A stretch of DNA of 64,000 nt from Dyadobacter subterraneus (lineage in GTDB: Bacteria; Bacteroidota; Bacteroidia; Cytophagales; Spirosomataceae), in assembly GCF_015221875.1 (NCBI RefSeq), contig NZ_JACYGY010000001.1:2830501-2894500 (forward strand), read 5' to 3'. Under the pieces are notes generated by a model. The model did not search any database. It was not told the origin of the DNA and saw nothing but the letters and a program-made list of their open reading frames with translations. Positions 36,164 to 45,042 of this stretch are shown piece by piece (the stretch's first letter is position 1; every line of letters begins with the position of its first letter). The translations under genes and the position numbers were made by a program.

Positions 36164-38002
36164 TTAACGCTTCAAATAATCACCAAAAGAAGCTTGTAAA
36201 TAGGACTTTCCGTAGTCAACTTCCACCGGTTTCAGATTTCCTGATTTCTCAGTAATGTTTCCTCCAATGTTATCCCGGATAATAAATCCGTTTGGACGTA
36301 TCCAGCCCAAGCCATTCATAAATGCGAAATAAGCAAATGGAGTGCGTTTTTTCATAAAAATATCATTACTCCAGCTAAATGTATTTGAAGGCAAATTTAA
36401 TTGGTTGAGTAAGGTCGCGGCCAAATCTGTCTGTGAGCATAATGTGTCGACCTGGATATTCTTTTTTTTCAAAACACCGCCAAGCCATAACATGGGAATG
36501 TGAAATTCATTGGGTTTCGAAGCCGGTTTTTCAGGCAGGGGATGTCCATGATCCGCTAAAATGACAACCAGCGTATTATTCCACCAGGATTTTGTTTTGG
36601 CTTTTCTTATAAATTCGCCAATTGAAGCATCCGAATAATGAAGCGCATTTAAAAACAAATGTTCAGGATCATTGCCGGGAATAACCGTTTTTACAGGGAC
36701 TTCAAAGGGCTCGTGGCTGCTTAGTGTAAAAAGCGTTGTAAAGAATGGCTGTTTTTTTTGATCAATATCGGACAGAAATTTATTCAAAACCACGTGATCA
36801 TGTGCACCCCATTTTGAATTCATATCAGCTTCATCAAATGCGTTTTTGTCAACAATGGTATTAAATCCCTGTTGTATGAAATACGTTTTCATGTTCGCAA
36901 ATTCCGTTTCTCCTCCATAGTAAAAAGACGTATTGTAACCAAAATCCCTGAACTCTCTCGGCAGGGAAGGAAGCGAAACTGTTTTGTTTGGAATTTTTAT
37001 GATTGAGGTTGTCGGCTGGGCAGGATATCCGCTGAGCACCGCTACCATTCCCTTATCGCTCCGGTTCCCACTGGCGTACATGTTCGTAAAAAGAATTCCT
37101 TCTTTTGTAAGCGCATTAAATTGTGGCGTGATGCCCGGAACGCCGTTTAATTTTTCAACGACTTTGGCCGTAAAACTTTCCCAGATAATTATGATAACAT
37201 TAACAGGAGCATGGACCGTATCAATTAATTGTTCGTGTTCCTTTCCTTTATAATACAACGACGTAACAGTTGCCTTTGCTTTTTCATCAGGAAAATAATT
37301 GAAAGGGTTGCGTTTGTTAAAACCGTCATGAAGCAGCGAGCGACTATAATTCCAGGGTACATTTACAGCTGCGTAATTGGCAAAACTTTTATTGGAAAAA
37401 TATACAGCACTTTCATTCATTGGTGCTAAATTAAAACCTCCGCGAATTGGTATGATCAGTGTGGCAGCCAGAAACACAAAAAGTAAAGCCGTAAAAATCG
37501 GCGAGGAGCCTGAGAAGTAGGGTATTGTTCTGTTTTGAATGGTAAACAAACTTTTAGTCACCAGAATCAGAAGCAAAACAAATATAATCAGAAGGGGGAA
37601 AACAGGCGCAGCGCCCATCGAAGCAAAAGCTTCTTTTGGCGTTTTTAAATATATAAGTGAGGATGCGTCAATCCTGAAACCCCAGGCCCGGAATAATTCC
37701 AGGTCAAAAACGGTGAGCAAAACCATTAAAAAGGCCACAATGGCACTATACCAGCGTAAGAAATTTTGATACCATTTCCACTTAATACTGCTGAGGGCCA
37801 TGAGTAATGTGGGTATCATCAGGATATATCCTGCAAAAGAAATATCCATTCTCAATCCGTGCAACGCACTCTGGACAAGAAGATAGCCGCCAAGATCAAT
37901 CGACTTTTTGAAATGATAAGCAAAAAAAATGATGCGGAAGAGTTGAAAGAACAATATCCAGCTCAACCCGTACAAAGCCAGAAATCGGATTCTTTTCAGC
38001 AT
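36164..38002 (-). CDS. LTA synthase-family membrane sulfatase/phosphotransferase
   Basis: From the ATG at 38002 (612 residues); nine more residues in frame precede it. About five TM helices fill the first ~210 residues, then an extracytoplasmic alkaline-phosphatase-superfamily domain. It shows VNVIIIIWESFTAK (metal), YASGNRSDKGMVAVLSGYPAQPT (nucleophile region, with Ser in RSD where many members have Thr), KWGAHDHVV and ILADHGHPLP (metal ligands). In Gram-positives the family makes lipoteichoic acid. In Gram-negatives it usually transfers phosphoglycerol or phosphoethanolamine to glycans or lipids; the acceptor here is unknown. Confidence 0.85.
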   Translation of the reverse strand: MLKRIRFLALYGLSWILFFQLFRIIFFAYHFKKSIDLGGYLLVQSALHGLRMDISFAGYILMIPTLLMALSSIKWKWYQNFLRWYSAIVAFLMVLLTVFDLELFRAWGFRIDASSLIYLKTPKEAFASMGAAPVFPLLIIFVLLLILVTKSLFTIQNRTIPYFSGSSPIFTALLFVFLAATLIIPIRGGFNLAPMNESAVYFSNKSFANYAAVNVPWNYSRSLLHDGFNKRNPFNYFPDEKAKATVTSLYYKGKEHEQLIDTVHAPVNVIIIIWESFTAKVVEKLNGVPGITPQFNALTKEGILFTNMYASGNRSDKGMVAVLSGYPAQPTTSIIKIPNKTVSLPSLPREFRDFGYNTSFYYGGETEFANMKTYFIQQGFNTIVDKNAFDEADMNSKWGAHDHVVLNKFLSDIDQKKQPFFTTLFTLSSHEPFEVPVKTVIPGNDPEHLFLNALHYSDASIGEFIRKAKTKSWWNNTLVVILADHGHPLPEKPASKPNEFHIPMLWLGGVLKKKNIQVDTLCSQTDLAATLLNQLNLPSNTFSWSNDIFMKKRTPFAYFAFMNGLGWIRPNGFIIRDNIGGNITEKSGNLKPVEVDYGKSYLQASFGDYLKR

Positions 38003-38095
38003 GTTAGGGGAATAAATTGCAAAAATCAAAAAAATATCTTGAATTTGAGACTTGTTGTAACTTATAAAATGAAAAATCAGAAAAATTCATGCAGT

Positions 38096-38129
38096 TTTGG
38101 TACTTAGTATTCCGAAATAAATAATTTTG
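38096..38129 (+). promoter_or_regulatory. Candidate promoter of glnN
   Basis: TTTG at 38096-38099, 22 bases, TAATTTTG at 38122-38129. The -7 box is a perfect match; spacing is slightly long. ATG is 29 bases downstream. Confidence 0.4.
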
Positions 38130-38158
38130 GCAAGAAATACTATTAATTCACCATACTT

Positions 38159-40345
38159 ATGACATTTCGTTCCAAAGCGTTTGAGATTGCACTGAGCCGC
38201 GTTGCTCCCGTACTAACACCTCCAACTGAAAAGGTTGCTGACTTATATGGAAGCAATACTTTTAGCGATGATGTGATGAGGACTTTACTCTCTCAGGAAG
38301 CTTATATTAAAATATCAAATGCAATACGTTCAGGATCGACTATTGACAGAGAAGTTGCCGAAGAAGTTTCCGCAGCGATGAAATCTTGGGCGATTTCTAA
38401 GGGCGCAACCCACTATACACACTGGTTTCAGCCATTAACCGGAAGTACAGCAGAAAAGCATGATTCTTTTTTCGATTTAACAATTGACGGAAAAGCCGTC
38501 GAAAAATTCAAAGGCAGCGCCCTTGTACAACAGGAGCCTGACGCATCTTCATTTCCAAGCGGTGGCCTGCGTGCTACTTTTGAGGCCCGCGGATATACAG
38601 GCTGGGACCCAAGTTCGCCAGCATTTTTGATGGACAATGGGGCAGGAGGAAAAACTTTGTGTATCCCGTCCGTTTTTATTTCCTACACTGGTGAAGCCCT
38701 GGATTATAAAGCTCCCTTGCTTCGTTCGCTAGTAATGCTGGATAAAGCTGCAACTTCTGTTTGTCAGTTTTTTAATCGTGATGTTGATAAAGTAACGCCT
38801 ACGCTTGGCATTGAGCAGGAATATTTTCTGGTTGACAAGGCTTTGTATTATGCCCGACCGGATTTATTGATGACAGGAAGAACAGTTTTTGGGCATAGCC
38901 CGGCACGTGGTCAGCAATTGGATGATCATTATTTTGGATCGATTTCGCCGAGAGTTAATGCCTTTATGGTGGATTTTGAATTCGAAGCTTTAAAACTTGG
39001 AATTCCGGTTCGCACCAGACATAATGAAGTGGCACCCGGACAATTTGAATGCGCGCCGACTTTTGAGGAAGTAAATCTTGCCATTGACCATAACGCTTTG
39101 TTGATGGATCTGATGCAGAAAATTGGTGAGAAACATAATTTCCAGGTTTTGTTTCATGAAAAACCTTTTGCAGGAATAAACGGAAGCGGAAAACATAATA
39201 ACTGGTCGCTATCTACGGACACAGGTATTAATTTGCTGGCACCAACAACAAAACCAAAAGAGAATCTTCGGTTTCTTACGTTTTTGCTTAATGTGGTAAA
39301 AGCGGTACATGATCACGCAGATTTGTTGCGTGCATCCATTTCATCCGCAGGAAATGAACACCGTTTGGGGGCAAATGAGGCGCCGCCATCAATAGTTTCC
39401 GTATTTTTGGGTGGAGAATTAACCAATATGCTTGAAGAATTGGTTAATAAGGGGGAAATTACGCTGGAAAAAGGCGAAAATTTTTATTACAAGTTGGGAA
39501 TCACCAGAATACCTAACTTGCAGCGTGATAATACAGATAGAAACAGAACTTCTCCTTTCTGTTTTACAGGAAATAAATTCGAATACCGGGCTGTCGGCAG
39601 CGCATTGAATAGTGCCTCACCGATGATCGTTCTTAATACCATTGTTGCGAATCAGCTGATGGAATTTAAGAAGGAAATGGACGAGAGGCTTAATGCGGGG
39701 GAAGAAAAGAAAGTTGCTACTGTGGCCATTCTTAAACGATATTTTAAGGAATCGAAAAAAATACTGTTTGAAGGAAACGGTTATTCGGAAGAATGGGTTG
39801 AAGAGGCTAAGACAAGAGGATTAAGTAATATCAGTGCAACTTATGACGCACTTTACGCTTATGTAACGGAAAGTACCATTAAGGCTTTTGAAAAAATGGG
39901 CGTACTGTCGTCCAGAGAGTTGCATGCGCGGTACGAGATTGAACTTGAAAATTACGTTAAGAAATTACAGATAGAATCCAGGGTTATCAGTGACCTTGCT
40001 TTGAATCACGTCGTATCAACAGTTGTAAAGTATCAGTTTAAACTTGCACAAACGGCCAGAGCGCTGACGGATCTGGAAATGTTGGAAGAAGCAGAACCGA
40101 TAAAGGAAATAATCAAGGATATTTCTTCACATGTGGTGGTTATCAAAAAACTGGTACATGAAATGACAGAAAGTCGGAAGACGGCTAATAATGTTGAAGA
40201 TTTATTGGAACGTGCCCGTTTTTACGGTTCAACTGTAAAAGGTTATTTTGACGAAATCAGATACCATGTTGACAAACTGGAATTACTGATTGACGATGAA
40301 GACTGGCCGCTTGCCAAATACAGGGAAATGCTATTTTTAGAATAA
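38159..40345 (+). CDS. glnN: Glutamine synthetase type III
   Basis: 728 residues, the length of GSIII enzymes, which form dodecamers and are typical of Bacteroidota and cyanobacteria. It shows the GSIII N-terminal region (SNTFSDDVMRTLL, then THYTHWFQPLTGSTAEKHDSF), the catalytic IEQEYFLVD, RHNEVAPGQFECAP, ATP/glutamate strands AGINGSGKHNNWSLS and RLGANEAPPSIVSVFLG, and DRNRTSPFCFTGNKFEYRAVGS. The C-terminal helical domain is long. It condenses ammonium with glutamate. It is followed 42 bases later by a small acidic gene on the same strand. Confidence 0.97.
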   Translation: MTFRSKAFEIALSRVAPVLTPPTEKVADLYGSNTFSDDVMRTLLSQEAYIKISNAIRSGSTIDREVAEEVSAAMKSWAISKGATHYTHWFQPLTGSTAEKHDSFFDLTIDGKAVEKFKGSALVQQEPDASSFPSGGLRATFEARGYTGWDPSSPAFLMDNGAGGKTLCIPSVFISYTGEALDYKAPLLRSLVMLDKAATSVCQFFNRDVDKVTPTLGIEQEYFLVDKALYYARPDLLMTGRTVFGHSPARGQQLDDHYFGSISPRVNAFMVDFEFEALKLGIPVRTRHNEVAPGQFECAPTFEEVNLAIDHNALLMDLMQKIGEKHNFQVLFHEKPFAGINGSGKHNNWSLSTDTGINLLAPTTKPKENLRFLTFLLNVVKAVHDHADLLRASISSAGNEHRLGANEAPPSIVSVFLGGELTNMLEELVNKGEITLEKGENFYYKLGITRIPNLQRDNTDRNRTSPFCFTGNKFEYRAVGSALNSASPMIVLNTIVANQLMEFKKEMDERLNAGEEKKVATVAILKRYFKESKKILFEGNGYSEEWVEEAKTRGLSNISATYDALYAYVTESTIKAFEKMGVLSSRELHARYEIELENYVKKLQIESRVISDLALNHVVSTVVKYQFKLAQTARALTDLEMLEEAEPIKEIIKDISSHVVVIKKLVHEMTESRKTANNVEDLLERARFYGSTVKGYFDEIRYHVDKLELLIDDEDWPLAKYREMLFLE

Positions 40346-40387
40346 TTATTTTTACCATTGCTTTAAAACAATAATCAAATCAAAACT

Positions 40388-40939
40388 ATGAATCCGGGAT
40401 TCGATCCAGAAGAAATTGCACAGCTTAAACGGGAATGTAAAGCTGAACGATTGAACTTTGTGTACGTGACAGACGAGTTCGAAGACGAAGAAGAAGAAAA
40501 TAATGAACATGCCCACGTTCAGTTTGTAGGTTATTACAAAGATAAAGAGGTGGTTTATGATTTATTAATTTATACTTTGAGATTGCACCACTCTACATTG
40601 GTGTATGACGCGGCTTTGGAAAGATTAAAACTTCAAATGCCTGATTACATTTCTCCCGACGAAAGAGGAGAAAATGATGTGGTGGATTTCGATAAGGATG
40701 AAGAAGCTGAAATTTTGCTTACTGAATTTATAGAAGAAATTGAAGAAAACGAAGAGATTACCGTTCGTGAGCATGTTGAAGTTGACGATAAATTTGAATA
40801 CGGAATTGGTCTGGAAGTTGGTTTGAACAAAACCGAGATTAATGAAAAAGTGATTAACGATTTCATTATCCGTTATAACTCAGGGCGCTTGCAGCTGGAT
40901 ACCAATGTGTATTCTTTTACCACTGAGGACGAAGAGTAA
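40388..40939 (+). CDS. Very acidic uncharacterised protein downstream of glnN
   Basis: 183 residues; I do not recognise the family. It is strongly acidic, with runs such as EFEDEEEENNEH, VVDFDKDEEAEILL and FIEEIEENEEITV, and ends TTEDEE. The middle section (HAHVQFVGYYKDKEVVYDLLIYTLRLHHSTLVYDAALERL) looks folded. There is no signal peptide or TM segment. The 42-base gap and the shared terminator suggest co-transcription with glnN, so a role linked to nitrogen assimilation is possible but unproven. Confidence 0.75.
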   Translation: MNPGFDPEEIAQLKRECKAERLNFVYVTDEFEDEEEENNEHAHVQFVGYYKDKEVVYDLLIYTLRLHHSTLVYDAALERLKLQMPDYISPDERGENDVVDFDKDEEAEILLTEFIEEIEENEEITVREHVEVDDKFEYGIGLEVGLNKTEINEKVINDFIIRYNSGRLQLDTNVYSFTTEDEE

Positions 40940-40956
40940 TTTTTTCATGATATTAT

Positions 40957-40996
40957 AACAATAAAAAAACCACCATAAGGTGGTTTTTTTATTGTT
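40957..40996. terminator. Bidirectional terminator between the acidic gene and the GSII gene
   Basis: AACAATAAAAAAACCACC / GGTGGTTTTTTTATTGTT, an 18-base perfect stem with loop ATAA. Symmetric A and T runs serve both convergent genes. Confidence 0.92.
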
Positions 40997-41015
40997 ACCG
41001 TAAAATAACTATTTT

Positions 41016-42026
41016 CTAAACAGCTCCTTTAACAGTTTTGATAATACGAGCTGCTACTTTATAAGGATCAGCGGCAGAGTTTGGACGACGATCTTCAAGG
41101 TATCCGCTCCATCCTCTTTGAGGAACCAGAACCGGGATACGGATAGAAGCACCACGGTCAGAAACACCATAGCTGAAATCATGAATACTTGCAGTTTCAT
41201 GTTTTCCAGTCAAACGAAGGTGGTTATCAGCACCATAAACTTCGATATGTTCTTTAACAACAGGACGGAAAGCTTCGCATATTTTGTCGAAAGTTTCTTT
41301 GCTGCCAGCAGTTCTCAATACATTGTTTGAGAAGTTAGCATGCATTCCGCTTCCGTTCCAGTCAAGAGCTCCAAGTGGTTTTGGGTGCCAGTTGATAGAA
41401 ACACCATATTTTTCACCGATACGCTCCAAAAGGTAACGTCCCAACCAGATTTCGTCTCCGGCTTGTTTTGCTCCTTTTGCGAACATTTGGAATTCCCACT
41501 GGCCAGCAGCAACTTCTGCATTGATACCTTCAATGTTAAGACCTGCTTCGATACAAGCGTCAAGGTGTTCTTCGATAATTTCGCGTCCGTATGCATTTTG
41601 AGCGCCTACTGAGCAATAGTAAGGACCTTGTGGTGCTGGGTAGCCATTTGCAGGGAAACCTAATGGTTTATTAGTTTCGATATCCCAAAGAAAATACTCC
41701 TGTTCAAAACCGAACCAGAAATCGTTGTCATCATCTTCAATTGTAGCTCTGCCATTTGAAACGTGAGGAGTTCCGTCAGCGTTAAGAACCTCGCACATTA
41801 CAAGGTATCCGTCTTTACGTTGTGGATCCGGAACAATATAAACAGGTTTCAAGAGACAGTCAGAAGATCCTCCAGATGCTTGCTCGGTAGATGAACCATC
41901 AAACGACCAATTGCTGCAATCTTCAAGTTTACCACTAAAGTCGCTTTCGATTTTGGTTTTGCTGCGTAAACTTTGGGTTGGCTTATAGCCGTCCAGCCAA
42001 ATGTATTCCAGCTTAGATTTTGACAT
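41016..42026 (-). CDS. Glutamine synthetase type II (eukaryote-like)
   Basis: 336 residues, the GSII length, shorter than GSI and GSIII. Motifs are EYIWLDGYKPTQSLRSKTK, NWSFDGSSTEQASG, FGFEQEYFLWD (metal Glu), GQWEFQM, DWNGSGMHANFS and RIPVLVPQRGWSGYLEDRRPNSAADPY. It performs the same reaction as glnN but belongs to a different family and has no adenylylation site region. A strong palindrome lies 27-51 bases upstream of its ATG. Having GSII and GSIII convergent at one locus suggests division of labour under different nitrogen supply. Confidence 0.95.
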   Translation of the reverse strand: MSKSKLEYIWLDGYKPTQSLRSKTKIESDFSGKLEDCSNWSFDGSSTEQASGGSSDCLLKPVYIVPDPQRKDGYLVMCEVLNADGTPHVSNGRATIEDDDNDFWFGFEQEYFLWDIETNKPLGFPANGYPAPQGPYYCSVGAQNAYGREIIEEHLDACIEAGLNIEGINAEVAAGQWEFQMFAKGAKQAGDEIWLGRYLLERIGEKYGVSINWHPKPLGALDWNGSGMHANFSNNVLRTAGSKETFDKICEAFRPVVKEHIEVYGADNHLRLTGKHETASIHDFSYGVSDRGASIRIPVLVPQRGWSGYLEDRRPNSAADPYKVAARIIKTVKGAV

Positions 42027-42052
42027 AATAATACTAGATAAAGTGGTGACGA

Positions 42053-42077
42053 ATTAATATTACGACACAATATTAAT
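42053..42077. promoter_or_regulatory. Operator-like palindrome upstream of the GSII gene
   Basis: ATTAATATT (42053-42061), spacer ACGACAC, AATATTAAT (42069-42077): nine-base perfect arms. It sits 27-51 bases before the GSII ATG, where a repressor or activator would overlap the start of transcription. A TACATTTT box just upstream (near 42080-42087, minus strand) could be the -7 element. Confidence 0.5.
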
Positions 42078-42419
42078 GCTAAAATGTATTTCTAAAAAAT
42101 AAAATCTAATAAAATTTAATCTAATACAGAATAAAATTGCGAGCATGGTAGTATTTTCAGTAATTAATGTACTATTTCTATAAAATCAGCTTAGATTTAA
42201 AATTAAACCTTTCAAAACGCAATTATGTAATTATGTCATATTTAGGGTTTATATTAATAAATATTTTTAAAAAAATTAAAAAAATACAAAAAACAGGTTT
42301 CAGATGATTTTTCCCCAAATCTTGGTATAGTCACTTTTTGAGTATGAAGTGATTACATAATTATTAGCTATTTTTGAAAAATAAATCGGCGCTATTGCTT
42401 CCGAAAATTAAATTAGATT
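42078..42419. other. AT-rich divergent intergenic region, GSII gene / rsmE
   Basis: About 340 bases, no convincing ORF. It holds a direct repeat AATCTAAT-N7-AATCTAAT near 42103-42125 on the GSII side and TATTTTTG at 42370-42377 on the rsmE side. No tRNA or structured RNA was recognised. Confidence 0.4.
42370..42377 (+). promoter_or_regulatory. Candidate -7 box (TATTTTTG) for rsmE
   Basis: Exact TAnnTTTG match 42 bases before the rsmE ATG; no -33 element at standard spacing. Confidence 0.3.
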
Positions 42420-43127
42420 ATGCATTTATTTTTTCAGCCTGATCCAAAGGTTTTTGAATTGGACGAAGAAGAGTCCCGGCATTGTACAAAGGTTTTGAGA
42501 CTGACTTCGGGAGATATTATTTATGTGACTGACGGTAAGGGGCTTCTAAGAAAATGCCGGTTAAATGTGGGCAAAAGAAATGTTACATATGAAGCTGTCG
42601 AATCGAATTTTATACCAAAAAGATCATTTACTGTACACATTGCAGTAGCACCAACGCGAAAAGCGGAACGGAATGAATGGATGGTTGAAAAAATGACAGA
42701 AATGGGTGTGGAGCGCATTGATTTTGTTGTAACCGAACACACGCATCGTGAAACGGTATCACGTGTTGTGAATATGACGCGCCTGAACAGAATTGCCGCT
42801 TCGGCTATGAAACAGTCACAACAATATTATATGCCGGAAATAAGATTGATTCCGGATTTTAATTCGTTTATAAAGGAATGTGAACAGGGAACGCGCCTGA
42901 TTGCCTACGTTCCTGATAATCATTTGACGGAACATGTTATAAAAAAGGTAAAGAAACAATCGAATACAGTATTATTGATTGGGCCTGAGGGGGATTTTTC
43001 ACCGGAAGAAGTTATATTAGCAACAAACAATGGCTTTGAAGCCGTTTCTTTGGGAGCAACCAGATTAAGAACCGAGACAGCAGCCGTTGCTGGATGTCAC
43101 GCGATTAATCTGGCAGAATTACTTTGA
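42420..43127 (+). CDS. rsmE: 16S rRNA m3U1498 methyltransferase
   Basis: 235 residues. An N-terminal PUA-like domain (LFFQPDPKVFELDEEESRHCTKVLRL) is followed by a SPOUT methyltransferase domain with the knot motifs LLIGPEGDFSPEEV and SLGATRLRTETAAVAGCHAI near the C-terminus. It methylates U1498 of 16S rRNA. Length and motifs are normal. Downstream DUF4159 follows by 45 bases on the same strand. Confidence 0.95.
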   Translation: MHLFFQPDPKVFELDEEESRHCTKVLRLTSGDIIYVTDGKGLLRKCRLNVGKRNVTYEAVESNFIPKRSFTVHIAVAPTRKAERNEWMVEKMTEMGVERIDFVVTEHTHRETVSRVVNMTRLNRIAASAMKQSQQYYMPEIRLIPDFNSFIKECEQGTRLIAYVPDNHLTEHVIKKVKKQSNTVLLIGPEGDFSPEEVILATNNGFEAVSLGATRLRTETAAVAGCHAINLAELL

Positions 43128-43172
43128 ACAGTATTGCACTGGATCTGACACTTCATATTTCATAGGGTTATT

Positions 43173-43844
43173 ATGATAAAAAGCATTTGGAAGAAATCGT
43201 TTTTGATAATTGTTTTACTTGCTTCTGTAATAAGCGGCCAGGCTCAGTCTTCTTTAAAAATCGCTAAATTAAAATATGGCGGCGGCGGCGACTGGTATGC
43301 AAATAAAACATCGCTCCCCAATCTGATCCGGTTTGGTAATTCAGAACTTAAAATGAATATTAATCCGGTTGAGGATGTTGTTGAAGTCGGAAGCCCGGAT
43401 TTGTTTACTTATCCGTTTGTGCATATGACGGGTCATGGAAATGTTGTTTTTACAGATGCCGAAGCCAGAAATTTAAGAAATTATTTACTTGCAGGAGGTT
43501 TTTTGCATATCGACGATAATTATGGACTTGATCCGTTTATTCGTCGTGAAATGAAAAAAGTTTTTCCGGAATTGTCTTTTGTTGAACTTCCGTTTGATCA
43601 CCAGATTTATCACCTGAAATATGATTTTCCTAATGGCTTGCCAAAAGTGCATGAGCATGACGGGAAGTCACCGCAAGGTTTTGGATTAATTTATCAAGGA
43701 AGGTTATTATGCTTTTATTCCTATGAATGCGATTTAGGCAATGGCTGGGAGGATCAGAGCGTGTATAAAGACCCCGAAGAATTACGCAGGAAGGCTTTAC
43801 AAATGGGAGCTAACCTGCTCGATTATGCATTCACGATTTTGTAA
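43173..43844 (+). CDS. DUF4159 family exported protein
   Basis: 223 residues with a signal peptide ending near SGQAQ. The mature region contains LKYGGGGDWYANKTSLPNLI, the central FVHMTGHGNVVFTDAEARNLRNYL and a GGFLHIDDNYGLDPFIRREMKKVFPE segment, all typical of DUF4159. The domain resembles a class-I-amidotransferase-like Rossmann fold with no obvious catalytic Cys. In many Bacteroidota it is near MoxR/BatA-type genes, not seen here. Function is unknown. Confidence 0.85.
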   Translation: MIKSIWKKSFLIIVLLASVISGQAQSSLKIAKLKYGGGGDWYANKTSLPNLIRFGNSELKMNINPVEDVVEVGSPDLFTYPFVHMTGHGNVVFTDAEARNLRNYLLAGGFLHIDDNYGLDPFIRREMKKVFPELSFVELPFDHQIYHLKYDFPNGLPKVHEHDGKSPQGFGLIYQGRLLCFYSYECDLGNGWEDQSVYKDPEELRRKALQMGANLLDYAFTIL

Positions 43845-43990
43845 TTTTTCCAAGTTCGAAATAGCAATTTAGGAATATTATAGAATGAATATAAATAAGT
43901 CCGCAAATTAACCGGTAATGATGGTGGAATTCTGCCTTCTTACATTTAAATTTGTAATAATAATTCCGTTTTTAACAATCAGACCTTTTC

Positions 43991-44737
43991 ATGTATATAG
44001 TTCTTGCCGTTTTTGTTGTACACTGGTACTTGTCTCTTTTTTGTCAAACATTCTTTTTGCACCGTTATTCCGCTCATAAAATGTTTATCATGAGCAAGCC
44101 ATGGGAGCGGTTTTTTTATCTGTTAACATACCTGTCACAAGGCTCGTCCTATTTGAGTCCTCGTGCCTACGCCATACTTCACCGTATGCACCATGCATTC
44201 AGTGATACCGAAAAAGATCCGCACTCTCCGCATCACACTAAAAATGTGTTTACCATGATGTGGGAGACAAAAGACATTTACAATGCCGTATTAAACCGTA
44301 AAAGAGCGATAGAAACGCAATTTGAACGTAATTATCCTGAGTGGAATTTTATTGAAAAACTGGGAGATTCGTGGGCTTCAAGAGCAGGCTGGGCAATTCT
44401 GTATTCAGCATTTTATATTTTAGCCTATGTATATCTTGATATGCACTGGATTTTCTTTTTCCTTTTGCCGATACACTTTTTAATGGGTCCGATCCACGGT
44501 GCTATTGTTAACTGGAGTGGTCACAAATATGGCTATCAGAATTTTGACAATCAGGATAAATCTAAAAACTCACTGATTTTTGATTTTCTTATGATGGGAG
44601 AGTTGTTCCAGAACAATCACCACAAACGCCCGAATTCTATCAACTTCGGTTCTAAATGGTTTGAAGTTGATCCAACTTATCCGGTAATTAAAATGCTGAA
44701 CAAGCTTAAAATTATTGAAATTCGTAAAAAGGTATAA
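43991..44737 (+). CDS. Membrane fatty-acid (acyl-CoA) desaturase
   Basis: 248 residues with about four TM segments. The three histidine boxes that hold the di-iron centre are present: HRYSAHK near 23-29, HRMHHAFSD near 64-72 and NNHHKRPN near 212-219. Family members introduce a cis double bond in membrane acyl chains using O2 and electrons from ferredoxin or a similar donor. The dicluster ferredoxin at 31.4 kb is not close enough to be called its partner. A terminator follows. Confidence 0.9.
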   Translation: MYIVLAVFVVHWYLSLFCQTFFLHRYSAHKMFIMSKPWERFFYLLTYLSQGSSYLSPRAYAILHRMHHAFSDTEKDPHSPHHTKNVFTMMWETKDIYNAVLNRKRAIETQFERNYPEWNFIEKLGDSWASRAGWAILYSAFYILAYVYLDMHWIFFFLLPIHFLMGPIHGAIVNWSGHKYGYQNFDNQDKSKNSLIFDFLMMGELFQNNHHKRPNSINFGSKWFEVDPTYPVIKMLNKLKIIEIRKKV

Positions 44738-44758
44738 ATGATAATAAATCTATAATTA

Positions 44759-44793
44759 AGGCCGTGAACAATCAGTTGTTCACGGCCTTTTTT
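44759..44793 (+). terminator. Terminator after the desaturase gene
   Basis: AGGCCGTGAACAA / TTGTTCACGGCCT, loop TCAG, then TTTTT. Confidence 0.92.
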
Positions 44794-45042
44794 GTTGTGA
44801 ATATATTGATAACGTAACTATTACTAGCAGTTTAGTTATGAGTTAACCCGTGGAATTAAATTTATGGTTGGTCACAAAAAACTTTGGCAGGTGTGAGAGA
44901 CACCTGCCAAGTTTGCTTATTAACACCACAAAAAATGAAATCTAATTTTACGCGTTCGATGAATAAGGTCTGACGCTTAAAAGAACAATACAAATAAAAC
45001 ACGTAATGCTTAAGATGAACTTAAGGATAAATTAGAATTTGC
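44794..45042. other. Convergent intergenic stretch with a second hairpin
   Basis: Together with the terminator this makes a ~300-base gap without a gene. TTGGCAGGTGT (44884-44894) pairs with ACACCTGCCAA (44900-44910) around a GAGAG loop, a perfect 11-base stem without a T-run. It looks more like a dispersed hairpin repeat than a terminator. Nothing else is recognised. Confidence 0.5.

Noticed and set aside
36164..38002. Lipoteichoic-acid synthesis
   Set aside because: All other genes indicate a Gram-negative envelope; the family has other acceptors in Gram-negatives.
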